64,000 nt of DNA, taken from contig JBGAKG010000013.1 in the NCBI GenBank assembly GCA_044224495.1, positions 1 to 64,000 of the forward strand, written 5' to 3'. The notes beneath the pieces were generated by a model. It made no database searches. It saw nothing but the letters and a program-made list of their open reading frames with translations, and was not told where the DNA came from. The stretch is from JBGAKG01 sp044224495 (GTDB taxonomy: Bacteria > Myxococcota_A > Polyangia > Polyangiales > Polyangiaceae). Both the position numbers and the translations under genes were made by a program. Positions 8,188 through 16,306 of the stretch are shown in pieces (the first letter of the stretch is position 1; each line of letters opens with the position of its first letter).

Positions 8188-10176
8188 TCAGCGCCCGACG
8201 AGCGCCAGCGCCCACACCGGGAACACGCGCAGGTACGCGTCGTAGTGGATCGCGCACGTCTTGTTGAAGACGCCGGTCAGGCGCTGCTCCGGCCAACGAC
8301 CGTCGCTCGTCTGCGCCTCCTCGAGCCACTTCACGCCTCGCCGCGCGGCGAGGCCGTCACCGCGACCCGCTGCCCAGAGCGCGAGCAAGGACCACGACGT
8401 CTGCACCGCCTGGCCCGTCTCCGCTTCGACCCAGCGCCGCTGGCGACAGCTCTCGATCGTCTCGCTCCACGAGCCGTCGGACCGCTGCCGCTCCTCGAGG
8501 AAGCGCGCCGCCGCTTGGAGCGAAGGATCCGACGCCGGCATGCCCGCCGCGCGGAGCCCCCACGTACCGAACCAGGTCCCGTACGAGAAGCAGACGCCCC
8601 AGCTGCCTTCCCAGCTCCCGTCGGGCCGCTGCTTGTCGAGGAGGAACTGCTTCCCTCGCTCGATCGAGCGCGCCAGCTTCTTGTCGATCGGCGAGCCCGG
8701 GTACGCCTTCTTGTACGCCGCGAGCGCCTGCACGCACGCCGACGTGCACTCGACGTACGAGTAGTCGACCATGATGTCGGCGAAGACGTCCGACGGATTC
8801 AGCTTCTCGAGCCACGCGGGCGCGCGCATGTTCTCGTAGGTCGCCCAACCGCCGTCGTCGTTCTGCCAGCTCAGGATGAGCTTCGCCGCGTCGTCACGCC
8901 GCTCGCGCCCGATGCTCTTGTAGCCGAGCGCCTCGAGGAGGAGCGTGGCCTTGAGACCTTCGGCCGTGCAGTCGCTGATCGGCCAGCCGTGGTCGCGCGT
9001 GGAGAAGGGCCACCCGCCCTTGCTGGCGTGGCGGAAGTACTTCTCCTTCTTCGGGACGTCCTCGCGAACCTGGTTGTCGTCGAGGTAGCGGTACGCGCGC
9101 TCGACGGTGCTGCGGATCTGATCCGCGCGCCCGGTCGCTGCGATCGCCTGGAGCGCGAACGCCGTGTCCCAGAGCTCCGACGAGTCGTACCCGTTCATCT
9201 TCACGCCGTCCTTGGCGTGGCACAAGTAGTCGGGCAGACGCTCGCGGTGACGGCGGAGCGCTTCCTCGGCCTCGGCCGACTTCGTCGCGCGCGCCTCGAA
9301 GTACCAGACGAGCGTGTTGAAGAGCTTGTTGACCGGGCCGATGCAGAGGTAGTTCGTGTTCTTGTCTTCGGCGCGGAGCTGATCGAGCACGAAGTCGGTC
9401 GCGCGCGCGCGGAGGCGCTTCGCGATTCGGCCCTCTCGGCGCGCTTCGAGCCGGTGCAGGATCGAGTTCACGCGCTTGAGGAGCCCCGTCCGCGGCGTGT
9501 ACGCGTCGGTCTTGGCGACGCGATCGCGCGCGGCCTCCCAGTCGACCTGAGCGAAGGGGACCTCGTAGATCTCCTCGCGGAGCTCCCCGATGAGCCCGTC
9601 CGCGGGGAACGCGGCACGCTTCGCCCAGAGCCAGCTGAGGGGCAGGTACACCATGCGGCAGTGGCACCACAGGCGCGACGGGTGCACTGGGAGCGCCTCG
9701 GGCAGGAGCCAGAGCTCCGGCGGGACCGGGTGCAGGCCCTCGTAGGCGTAGAGGCCCATCACCGCGAGCATCTGCTTGCCCCACGAGCCGCTCGCGGCGG
9801 CGCCGCCGTGGCGGAGGAACCAGAGCCGCGCGCGCACGAGCGCCGGATCGTCCTTCGGGACGCCGAGGATGCGCAGCGCGCAGTAGACGACGACCGAGGT
9901 GAACACCATGCTCGAGTGCTCGACGTCGAGCCCGAAGCCGCCGTCCTCGTTCTGGTGGTTCCGGAAGTAACGCTCGATCTCGGACTTGAGCTTCCCCTTC
10001 GGCGCGTCCCCGACCGCGTAGAGCGTGAAGACGTAGAGCGGGAGGAGGAACAGCGGTCCGCCGTAGTCACCCTTCCACGAACCGGTGACGTGCTGGGTCT
10101 CGGAGAGGACCTCGAGCCCGCGATCGATCGCGTCGTGCGGGCGCGCGGCGTGCGTCGTCTGGGATGTCGCGGTCAC
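8188..10176 (-). CDS. osc: Oxidosqualene cyclase, cycloartenol-synthase-like
   Basis: Terpene cyclase of 662 residues that should cyclise 2,3-oxidosqualene to a protosterol. The catalytic motif is DCTAE (residues 402-406), the oxidosqualene type, not the DxDD of squalene-hopene cyclases. Several QW-like repeats are present (QNEDGGFG, QNDDGGW, QRPDGSW, QRSDGSW). Three product-controlling positions match plant cycloartenol synthase: Tyr330 (GYDSSELWDTAF), His396 and Ile400 (HGWPISD), corresponding to Tyr410, His477 and Ile481 of Arabidopsis CAS1. Lanosterol synthases usually differ at these sites. Cycloartenol is therefore the predicted product. The GTG start overlaps the stop of the upstream squalene monooxygenase (GTGA), so the pair is translationally coupled. 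Longer upstream frames are antisense shadow. Confidence 0.92.
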   Translation of the reverse strand: MTATSQTTHAARPHDAIDRGLEVLSETQHVTGSWKGDYGGPLFLLPLYVFTLYAVGDAPKGKLKSEIERYFRNHQNEDGGFGLDVEHSSMVFTSVVVYCALRILGVPKDDPALVRARLWFLRHGGAAASGSWGKQMLAVMGLYAYEGLHPVPPELWLLPEALPVHPSRLWCHCRMVYLPLSWLWAKRAAFPADGLIGELREEIYEVPFAQVDWEAARDRVAKTDAYTPRTGLLKRVNSILHRLEARREGRIAKRLRARATDFVLDQLRAEDKNTNYLCIGPVNKLFNTLVWYFEARATKSAEAEEALRRHRERLPDYLCHAKDGVKMNGYDSSELWDTAFALQAIAATGRADQIRSTVERAYRYLDDNQVREDVPKKEKYFRHASKGGWPFSTRDHGWPISDCTAEGLKATLLLEALGYKSIGRERRDDAAKLILSWQNDDGGWATYENMRAPAWLEKLNPSDVFADIMVDYSYVECTSACVQALAAYKKAYPGSPIDKKLARSIERGKQFLLDKQRPDGSWEGSWGVCFSYGTWFGTWGLRAAGMPASDPSLQAAARFLEERQRSDGSWSETIESCRQRRWVEAETGQAVQTSWSLLALWAAGRGDGLAARRGVKWLEEAQTSDGRWPEQRLTGVFNKTCAIHYDAYLRVFPVWALALVGR

Positions 10177-11528
10177 GAGGCGAGCACCCGCGAGACCTTG
10201 TCGACGCTCAGGCGCGCGAGCCCGACGAGCGACTTGGTGCGACCGCCGAGCGAGCTCTCTCCGGCCTGCCCGCTGAGCACGACGCGCGTCGAGCGGCCGG
10301 CCACCTGCAGGTACGCGGCGAGGAACGCGCTCGGGCTCGACTCGTGGCAGGAGAGGATCGCCATCGAGCCGCGGCGGAGCTCCGCGTTCTCGCGCCAGGC
10401 ACGCATGAGCCCTCGCGCGACGGCGCGCGAGCCGGCATCGTGGCCGCGGAACACTTCGTACATGGCCGTCGCGAGGTGCTCGCGCGCGCGGACGAACGCG
10501 TAGCGCCGCGACTGGTAGCGCGACAGCGCCGCGTCGATCATGCGCGCGCGGTAGCGGTCGGCCCACGAAGAAGCGGGGATCGCATCGAGCTCGGCGGCGA
10601 GGGTCTCCGCGTCGTTCAAGGCGATCGTCATGCCCGCCGCGGTGAGCGGGTGCGAGCAGCCGCCCGCGTCGCCGACGAGCGCGAAGCCGGGGATGACGCA
10701 GGCGCGCGTGTGGACCTTGTGGGTCGCACACATCTCGATGTCGTCCTCGTCGAGGCTCCGGAGGAGCGCTGCGCGGAGGCGCGGCGGGAGGACCGGCGCG
10801 TGCTCTTCGGCGATGCGCTGGTGGACCGAGCCGCGATCGAAGTGCGGGGGGAGGTCGACGCACATGCGCGCGTGCCCACCCTCCGTCGGGTACGCGAGGA
10901 TCGGACCCCACGCGCCGACGAAGATGTGACCGTGGCCCGGGTTCGGGAGGTCTTCGGCTTGGATGAGCGGAGCCGCGGTGAAGGAGAGGAGCTCGGTGTC
11001 GTGGCCGAGCCCGGCGGCCGCGCGCATCTTCGAGTGGCGCCCATCGGCGGCGAGGACGAGGGGAGCGCGGAGCGTCTCGCCGTCTTCCGTCCGCACGCCG
11101 ACGACGCGGCCGTCTTCGCGGAGGAGATCCCGGACGCGCACGCCGCGGCGGATCGTGACGCCGGTGCGCTTCGCGACCTCGGGCCGCATGGTCTCGACCA
11201 TCGTGACGTGGTTGCACGAGAAGCCGAGGACGCGCTCGTAGGGGATGCGGGCTTCGCCGTCGTCCACGAGGGACACGACGAACCCTTGCACGGTCGCGCC
11301 GCTGGTCGCCTCGCGGAGGCGATCGAGCAGACCCAGCCGCCCGAGGATCGAGACCCCCGCGGGATGGATGAGCTCGCCGGAGAATCGGTTGGCGAGCGCG
11401 TCCCGTGCCTCCAGCACGAGGATGCGACGCCGCCCGTTGGCGAGCGCAGCGGCCGTGACCAGGCCCGCAAAGCCGCCACCGACCAAAATGACGTCGAACG
11501 AATCCGTCGAGAAGCCCGTCCCGTCCAC
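10173..11528 (-). CDS. sqmo: Squalene monooxygenase (squalene epoxidase)
   Basis: A 451-residue FAD-dependent monooxygenase that should convert squalene to 2,3-oxidosqualene, the substrate of the coupled cyclase. The N-terminal Rossmann motif is VGGGFAG (residues 16-22). The second FAD motif, GDAGGCSHPLTAAGM (about 286-300), has the HPLT..GM pattern typical of squalene epoxidases. A middle motif (APLVLAADGRHSKMR) matches the DG region of this flavoprotein class. The GTG start has only a weak ribosome site. The gene overlaps the cyclase by 4 nt. The upstream intergenic region is relatively AT-rich near 11535-11575 and contains a 16-bp palindrome. Electron transfer would need a separate reductase, not seen here. 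Confidence 0.92.
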   Translation of the reverse strand: MDGTGFSTDSFDVILVGGGFAGLVTAAALANGRRRILVLEARDALANRFSGELIHPAGVSILGRLGLLDRLREATSGATVQGFVVSLVDDGEARIPYERVLGFSCNHVTMVETMRPEVAKRTGVTIRRGVRVRDLLREDGRVVGVRTEDGETLRAPLVLAADGRHSKMRAAAGLGHDTELLSFTAAPLIQAEDLPNPGHGHIFVGAWGPILAYPTEGGHARMCVDLPPHFDRGSVHQRIAEEHAPVLPPRLRAALLRSLDEDDIEMCATHKVHTRACVIPGFALVGDAGGCSHPLTAAGMTIALNDAETLAAELDAIPASSWADRYRARMIDAALSRYQSRRYAFVRAREHLATAMYEVFRGHDAGSRAVARGLMRAWRENAELRRGSMAILSCHESSPSAFLAAYLQVAGRSTRVVLSGQAGESSLGGRTKSLVGLARLSVDKVSRVLAS

Positions 11529-11593
11529 GGCGGGGACTTTACTGAAAACGAGTGAAAATCACGAGAATCCTCTTCGATTTCCGCAGCCTGGGT

Positions 11594-11609
11594 GCGTAGC
11601 GAGCTACGC
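11594..11609. promoter_or_regulatory. Palindrome upstream of the sterol operon
   Basis: GCGTAGC-GA-GCTACGC forms a 7+7 palindrome in the divergent region, about 65 bp from the squalene monooxygenase start and 70 bp from the plus-strand lipoprotein start. It may be an operator or simply a hairpin; no regulator is encoded next to it. Confidence 0.3.
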
Positions 11610-11677
11610 CGCGCGATGCGAACGAGCGGTGCCACCCCGAGCACCCGAACGGCGCTCGAAGGCGCTAGAGTGAGCGC

Positions 11678-12430
11678 ATGGTGACGAAACGGTTGGGGAA
11701 GTCCGCCCTCGGGTCGGGCGCGTTCGTGGTCTTCGCGGTCGTCGCCGGGTGTGGTGGCAAGCTCGCCTCGACGGGGGACGGGGGACTCGACGGCTCCGTC
11801 GCCGACGCCCCCACCTCGGTCGTGGACGCGAAGCCGCCGCCGACCGACGGCATCGCCCCGCCCCCTCCGCCGCCGACCGACGGCGGTCCGCTCGTCTGCC
11901 CGCCCGCGCCCGTCACCACCGTGACCAACACCTGGCACGCGCCGAATCGGATCCCGAACGCGTGCTCGAAGAGCGACATCGACGCGTTCTGGACGGTGTG
12001 CCTGTCGCCCAACGCCAACCAGCAGAGCTGCCAAGGCTTCCAGCAGAAGGTGCCGGGCTGCATGAAGTGCCTCACCTCGTCGAGCAACGACACGGTGTGG
12101 GGGCCGCTCGTCGCTTCGAGCAACGGGCTCCTCTTCCTGAACTCGGGGGGCTGCATCGCGATCGTGACGAAGGACGTATCGCCGGGCGGCTGCGGCGCGG
12201 CGGTGAACGAGCTCCGGCAGTGCACGCTCGAGTCGTGTGGAGATTGTCCGCTGGATGGGCCCGAGGACCTCGCGAACCTCGACGCTTGCATGAAGGCGTC
12301 CGAAGCCACCACCTGCAAGGCCTACCAAGCCAACGCGAACTGCGGGAACAAGCTCGCCCCACAGTGCATGCCGGGCGCGAATTTCGAGGCGACCTACAAG
12401 TCGATTGCACCGATCTTCTGTGGGCCGTGA
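11678..12430 (+). CDS. Cysteine-rich lipoprotein of unknown function
   Basis: The 250-residue product has a signal peptide with lipobox VVAGC (Cys25), a linker rich in Asp, Gly and Pro (including a run of Pro near residue 61), and a C-terminal domain with about 15 Cys, suggesting several disulphides in the periplasm or at the cell surface. Similar architecture is seen in the protein at 26789-27478. No known domain is recognised. It is divergent from the sterol operon and followed by a repeat-containing spacer. Confidence 0.7.
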   Translation: MVTKRLGKSALGSGAFVVFAVVAGCGGKLASTGDGGLDGSVADAPTSVVDAKPPPTDGIAPPPPPPTDGGPLVCPPAPVTTVTNTWHAPNRIPNACSKSDIDAFWTVCLSPNANQQSCQGFQQKVPGCMKCLTSSSNDTVWGPLVASSNGLLFLNSGGCIAIVTKDVSPGGCGAAVNELRQCTLESCGDCPLDGPEDLANLDACMKASEATTCKAYQANANCGNKLAPQCMPGANFEATYKSIAPIFCGP

Positions 12431-12437
12431 GGGATTT

Positions 12438-12525
12438 GTGAGACGTCGTGCGAGACGCAGCCCTCGGGTGCGGGTCGTACGAGATGCGGGAGTGAGTTGC
12501 GAGACGCAGGGTGCTTCGCATCGGG
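12438..12525. repeat. Intergenic repeat, minus orientation copies
   Basis: The spacer 12431-12595 contains GAGACGTCGTGCGAGACGC (from 12440) and, at 12490-12525, a 36-nt copy whose reverse complement closely matches the plus-strand copy at 13867-13900 (GTCTCGCAACTCACTCCC followed by GATGCGAAGCACC). So related elements stand in opposite orientation on both sides of the gene at 12596-13663. Confidence 0.65.
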
Positions 12526-12595
12526 CCTCGCTCAGGAAGAACGGCGCGTCCGCGTTTCCATGGAACTTTCGGGGTGTCGGTGGGTCTGAGTCGCC

Positions 12596-13663
12596 GTGCG
12601 CGCGATTCCCGTAGTCTTGGTCGCACTCGTTGCGTGTGGTGGGGCTGCCGTTCCCGTCACCGCGCCGGCGCCGAAGGAGCCGGCGGCGACCACCACGGTC
12701 GTCGCTCCTCCGGCGGAGCCCGCGGCTCCGGCGAGCGTCCATGGCCTCGCTCGTCCCGCCGCGCCGACCCCGGTGGGCTGCGTGATCGAGGAGCGCCGAT
12801 ATGCCAAGCTCGAGCTTCGCCTTCGCCCCACCGATCCGGAGCCGCTGTTCAGCGGCAACGTCGATGGACGCACGATCGTCCTCGGTGTCGACGGCACGAT
12901 GCACGTCGTCGGCACGCTGCTCGCCGGCACGCTCCACGTGAAGGGCTTCTCGGCTCGGAGCGCCATCCCGCTCTACACCGACGCGGAGTTCGGCGGGATG
13001 CTCTCCACGCGCGCCGCCGTACGCTGGGTCGGTACGAGCGACAGTGGCGAGGTCAGCCTCGCGATTCACCTCCCCATCGGCGTCACGTTCGACGACGCCG
13101 AATCCGTCACCACGCAGGTCGCGTGCGGCGCCGTGAAGCTCACCGCATCGCCGCCTCACCCGATCCCCGGCACGCCGGTCTACGTGTCCGGCGATCTCTC
13201 GCGCTCGCCGGGAGCCCCTCCGCGACTGCGCGGCTTCCACGGCACCGGACGCCGGATCGCGGCCCAGGGAGACTGGGTGCGCGTCATCCTCGACGAGAGA
13301 GAGCTTCGCGCGATCGGCTGGGTGCGCAAGCGCGACGCCAGCGAGCCCGCGATGGGGATCGGGCACGGCTATGGCACCGGCTACGGCGCCGGTTGGGCGT
13401 GGTCACCGCCCAAAGGCGGGCTCGGCTGCGCGGCGCCGCTCGCGATCTACCTGCCGCTCCCCGACGGCTCTTTCGGCGAGATCGGGCGGTACGCCGCGGG
13501 CGCCCCGCTGTGGATCAAGGAGACCGACGGCGCGTGGGCGACGGTGGAGCTCGGTCCATCGGGCCTCCCGGAGCATGACCTTCCATGGCGCGCGCGAACG
13601 GCCGACCTCGCGACCTGCAACGCGGGCACGGTGAAGGGCGGGACGTGGAAGTCGACGCAATGA
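12596..13663 (+). CDS. Lipoprotein with SH3-like C-terminal part, unknown function
   Basis: GTG start chosen because it opens a signal peptide with lipobox ALVAC (Cys14). The 355-residue product has a Pro/Ala/Thr linker, then a beta-rich body. Residues from about 205 onward contain strands spaced like small SH3-type barrels (for example GDWVRVILDERELRAIGWVRKRD and a second PLWIKETDGAWATVEL unit), plus a Gly/Tyr-rich stretch (GHGYGTGYGAG). A role at the cell wall or envelope is plausible but not shown. It is bracketed by inverted copies of an intergenic repeat, so it could have been moved as a cassette. Confidence 0.65.
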   Translation: MRAIPVVLVALVACGGAAVPVTAPAPKEPAATTTVVAPPAEPAAPASVHGLARPAAPTPVGCVIEERRYAKLELRLRPTDPEPLFSGNVDGRTIVLGVDGTMHVVGTLLAGTLHVKGFSARSAIPLYTDAEFGGMLSTRAAVRWVGTSDSGEVSLAIHLPIGVTFDDAESVTTQVACGAVKLTASPPHPIPGTPVYVSGDLSRSPGAPPRLRGFHGTGRRIAAQGDWVRVILDERELRAIGWVRKRDASEPAMGIGHGYGTGYGAGWAWSPPKGGLGCAAPLAIYLPLPDGSFGEIGRYAAGAPLWIKETDGAWATVELGPSGLPEHDLPWRARTADLATCNAGTVKGGTWKSTQ

Positions 13664-13670
13664 GCGAAGC

Positions 13671-13985
13671 GCCGTCTCGCACTGACTCCCGACGCGAAGC
13701 ACCGCGAGCGAACTCGTCATGCTTCCGAAGCCTGGAGGCCGGGGGGAGAGGGGGGCGGCAGCCCCCGTTCGGCTTTCGAGGAGCGGAGCGACGAAGGAAG
13801 CCCGTGGGGTGAGCGCGCGTAGCGCGCGAGGGGCCGTCAGGCCCCTTACGTGAATGAAATACGCCAGCGTCTCGCAACTCACTCCCGATGCGAAGCACCG
13901 CCCGCGTCTCGCACGACGCGAGCCCGAAGCCCCGCGAGCGTCTCGCACGACGCTGATGCGAAGCACCGCTAGCAGGCGTCTCGCC
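13671..13985. repeat. Cluster of intergenic repeats and hairpins
   Basis: The 331-bp non-coding gap between 13664 and 13994 is made of repeats. GTCTCGCA-type units followed by GATGCGAAGCACC or GACGCGAAGCACC occur at 13671-13704, 13867-13900 and 13939-13968, with partial copies at 13904 and 13976. Between them are hairpins: GGGGGC/GCCCCC at 13751-13766 and GGGGCC/GGCCCC at 13830-13845. No coding signal is seen. It resembles a REP-type or small non-autonomous element cluster. Confidence 0.65.
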
Positions 13986-13994
13986 CCCGTCCCT

Positions 13995-15386
13995 TCAGAG
14001 CTTGATGCTCTTCCACCCGCCCGAACGGAATTTGACGCTCATGACGGCCGCCGCCAGTGCGGCGTAGATGCACCCGGGGATCCAGATCCCGACCAGGCCC
14101 ATCCCCATCTTGATCCCGAACAGGTACGCGCCCGGCACGAGCACGGTGCAGATCAGAACGAACTGCGCCACCGCGACGAACTTGGTGCTCCCGGCGCCGA
14201 AGAGCGCTTCACTCAGAATCAGCGCGACACTGATGAGCGGCGTGACGATCCCCATGAGCAGCATCGGGGTGGACATCGCGGCTTGGACGGCCTCGCTCTT
14301 GGGCGCGATGAAGTGGAGGAGCTGCGTGCGGAAGAGCACGCCCTCGCACAGCCCGACGATTCCGAAGATGATCAGCCCGAGCCGCACGCTGGTCCAGCCG
14401 TAGCTCGCGGCCTGCTCCGGCTCCTTGCGCCCCATGCTCTGGCTCACGAGGGTGGCGGTCGCCGTCCCGAAGCCGATGCACGCGGTGAACGTCAGCTTCA
14501 GGATCTCGATGATGTTGGTCGTCGCGGCGGCGTTCACGGCCTCGGCCGCGCCCGCGTCGAGCGTGTTCACGATCCTCGAGAAGGTGGAGAACCCCGCCAT
14601 CATGATGATGGTCGCGAGCGCCGCGGGGATGCTGAGCTTCAGCATGTCCCAGAGCAGCCCGCGCGAGAGGTTCGACCACTTGATCGGCTCGAACTCGGTC
14701 CGGTGCTGCCACGCGTACCAGAGCATGATGACGAGCCCGATCCACGTGGAGGCGAGCGCCGCGAGCCCCGCCCCCGGCGCGCCCATGACCGGCGCCCCGA
14801 GGTGACCGAAGAGGAACATCCAACAGAACAGCACGTTGAAGACGTTCATCACGATCGAGGCGACCAGGTGGTAGCGGGTCTTCCCGATCCCGTCGAAGAA
14901 GCCCTTGATCGACTGGGTCATCGCCATCGACACGAAGCCGAAGACGCGCCAGCGCGAGTACTCGATCGCGATGTTGCGGACGCCCTCGACCTGGATCTGC
15001 TTGGCGAAGATCCAGGGGATGGCGAAGTAGCTGATCGGCAGCATGACCAGCCCGCCGATGAGGGTGAACCACACGGCGTTCGCGAGGACCGCGCCCGCCG
15101 CCTTGGGGGAGCCCTCCGCCACGCGGCGCGCCGTCAGCGCCTGCGTGCCGACGCTGATCGCGCCGAGCGAGCCGCCGAACGCCCACACGATGACGAGCGA
15201 GGGGAAGAGCGCCGCCTGGGCGTTCGAAGCCTCGGTGGCGTCGGGCAGGCGCGCGAAGAAGACGTCGTCGACCTCGTTGACGATGCTCTGGAGGAGCATC
15301 GCGAACACCGTCGGCATCGCGAGCTTCAGGATCGTCTTCACCTTCGAGCCGGCGAAGTCGATCGTGCTGTCGGTTGCGGAGGCCAC
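13995..15386 (-). CDS. MATE-family multidrug exporter
   Basis: A 463-residue inner-membrane protein with twelve predicted helices in two six-helix halves. It has the MATE pattern: an opening MPTVFAMLLQSIVNEVDD segment, a QALTARRVAEG motif after helix 2, and a second half with TACIGFGTATATLVSQSMG, corresponding to the paired motif. Such proteins export cationic drugs or metabolites using Na+ or H+ gradients. It stands alone on the minus strand, divergent from the Pal-like lipoprotein, with an inverted repeat between the two starts. The substrate cannot be inferred. Confidence 0.88.
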   Translation of the reverse strand: MASATDSTIDFAGSKVKTILKLAMPTVFAMLLQSIVNEVDDVFFARLPDATEASNAQAALFPSLVIVWAFGGSLGAISVGTQALTARRVAEGSPKAAGAVLANAVWFTLIGGLVMLPISYFAIPWIFAKQIQVEGVRNIAIEYSRWRVFGFVSMAMTQSIKGFFDGIGKTRYHLVASIVMNVFNVLFCWMFLFGHLGAPVMGAPGAGLAALASTWIGLVIMLWYAWQHRTEFEPIKWSNLSRGLLWDMLKLSIPAALATIIMMAGFSTFSRIVNTLDAGAAEAVNAAATTNIIEILKLTFTACIGFGTATATLVSQSMGRKEPEQAASYGWTSVRLGLIIFGIVGLCEGVLFRTQLLHFIAPKSEAVQAAMSTPMLLMGIVTPLISVALILSEALFGAGSTKFVAVAQFVLICTVLVPGAYLFGIKMGMGLVGIWIPGCIYAALAAAVMSVKFRSGGWKSIKL

Positions 15387-15418
15387 GCTTTCGGCAGGCT
15401 CTTACGGGACCCCCCGCC

Positions 15419-15451
15419 GGTTGTCCAGTCCACCTACATAAGTTGACAACC
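15419..15451. promoter_or_regulatory. Inverted repeat between MATE exporter and Pal-like gene
   Basis: GGTTGTC (15419-15425) and GACAACC (15445-15451) form a 7-bp inverted repeat with a 19-nt spacer in the divergent promoter region. A TTGACA hexamer overlaps its right arm (15443-15448). It may be an operator for the exporter or its neighbour; no adjacent regulator gene supports this. Confidence 0.35.
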
Positions 15452-15478
15452 ATCGCCAAGCGTAGGAAACCCGAAGCC

Positions 15479-16228
15479 ATGAGCCTCCCCCACGCCGGAA
15501 GCCGAATCGTGGCCGCAGGTTGGGCCCTCCTCCTCGGCGTGGGCATCGCCGTCGGATGCGGTGGGGTCAAATACCCGAACTGCGACAACGACGAGCAGTG
15601 CAACGAAGACGGCCACAAGGGCGTCTGCATCGACCACAAGTGCGTCCAGTGCCGGGACGACGCAGGTTGTGCCAAGGGCGAAAAGTGCGAGAGCGGGGCC
15701 TGCACGGCGATCAAGGGCTACTGCGACGACTCGAAGGCCTGCGCCTCGGGGGAGACCTGCGGCAAGGACCACACCTGCCAGAAGGCCCAGACCGCGAGCC
15801 ACGATCCGACGGCGTGCGACGACGACCACCCGTGCCCCACGGGTGAGCGCTGCCAGAACGGCCACTGCGTGGCGCCGCCCAAGGGCGGCCCCGGCTGCGA
15901 CGACTTCCCGCCGCCCAAGTTCGAGTTCGAGTCGCCGGAGCTTTCGGCCGAGTCGAAGAAGACGCTCACGCGCCTCGCGGGCTGCGTGACCACGGGCACC
16001 CTCAAGGGTGCGAACGTCACGCTCGTCGGCCACTGCGACGCGCGCGGCGAGTACGAGTTCAACATGAGCCTCGGCGCGGAGCGGTCCGAGGCCGCGCGCA
16101 AGTTCCTCATGTCGGTCGGCGTGCCGGAGAACATCATCCTCGCGACGTCGCGCGGCAAGCTCGACGCGGTGGGGACCGACGAAGCCGGTTGGGCGAACGA
16201 TCGTCGCGTCGACATCGAGATTCGCTGA
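15479..16228 (+). CDS. OmpA/Pal-family lipoprotein with Cys-rich N-terminal region
   Basis: Start at MSLPHAGS, which opens a signal peptide with lipobox AVGC (Cys27). The 249-residue protein has a Cys-rich region (about residues 30-145) made of short repeated units of the form C..G..C....C, as in Dickkopf/EGF-like bacterial surface repeats. An OmpA-like peptidoglycan-binding domain follows at the C-terminus (about 150-249) with LVGHCDARGEYEFNMSLGAER and WANDRRVDIEIR. It should be anchored in the outer membrane and bind peptidoglycan. The double-kinase gene follows 78 nt later on the same strand. The OmpA domain is certain; the role of the Cys-rich part is unknown. Confidence 0.85.
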   Translation: MSLPHAGSRIVAAGWALLLGVGIAVGCGGVKYPNCDNDEQCNEDGHKGVCIDHKCVQCRDDAGCAKGEKCESGACTAIKGYCDDSKACASGETCGKDHTCQKAQTASHDPTACDDDHPCPTGERCQNGHCVAPPKGGPGCDDFPPPKFEFESPELSAESKKTLTRLAGCVTTGTLKGANVTLVGHCDARGEYEFNMSLGAERSEAARKFLMSVGVPENIILATSRGKLDAVGTDEAGWANDRRVDIEIR

Positions 16229-16306
16229 CCCTCGCCATCGGGGTCGCGCGCAGAGACGCGCGCGAAAAGTTGGCCCCATCGCTCGCCATCCGTAGGGTCC
16301 CATGCC

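Noticed and set aside
8188..10176. Squalene-hopene cyclase
   Set aside because: The catalytic motif is DCTAE, not DxDDTA, and the partner gene is a squalene monooxygenase.
7939..10503. Plus-strand 854-residue frame opposite the cyclase
   Set aside because: Arg/Glu-rich shadow of the oxidosqualene cyclase and squalene monooxygenase.
13830..13845. Intrinsic terminator (GGGGCC/GGCCCC hairpin)
   Set aside because: No T-run follows; it lies within a repeat cluster.
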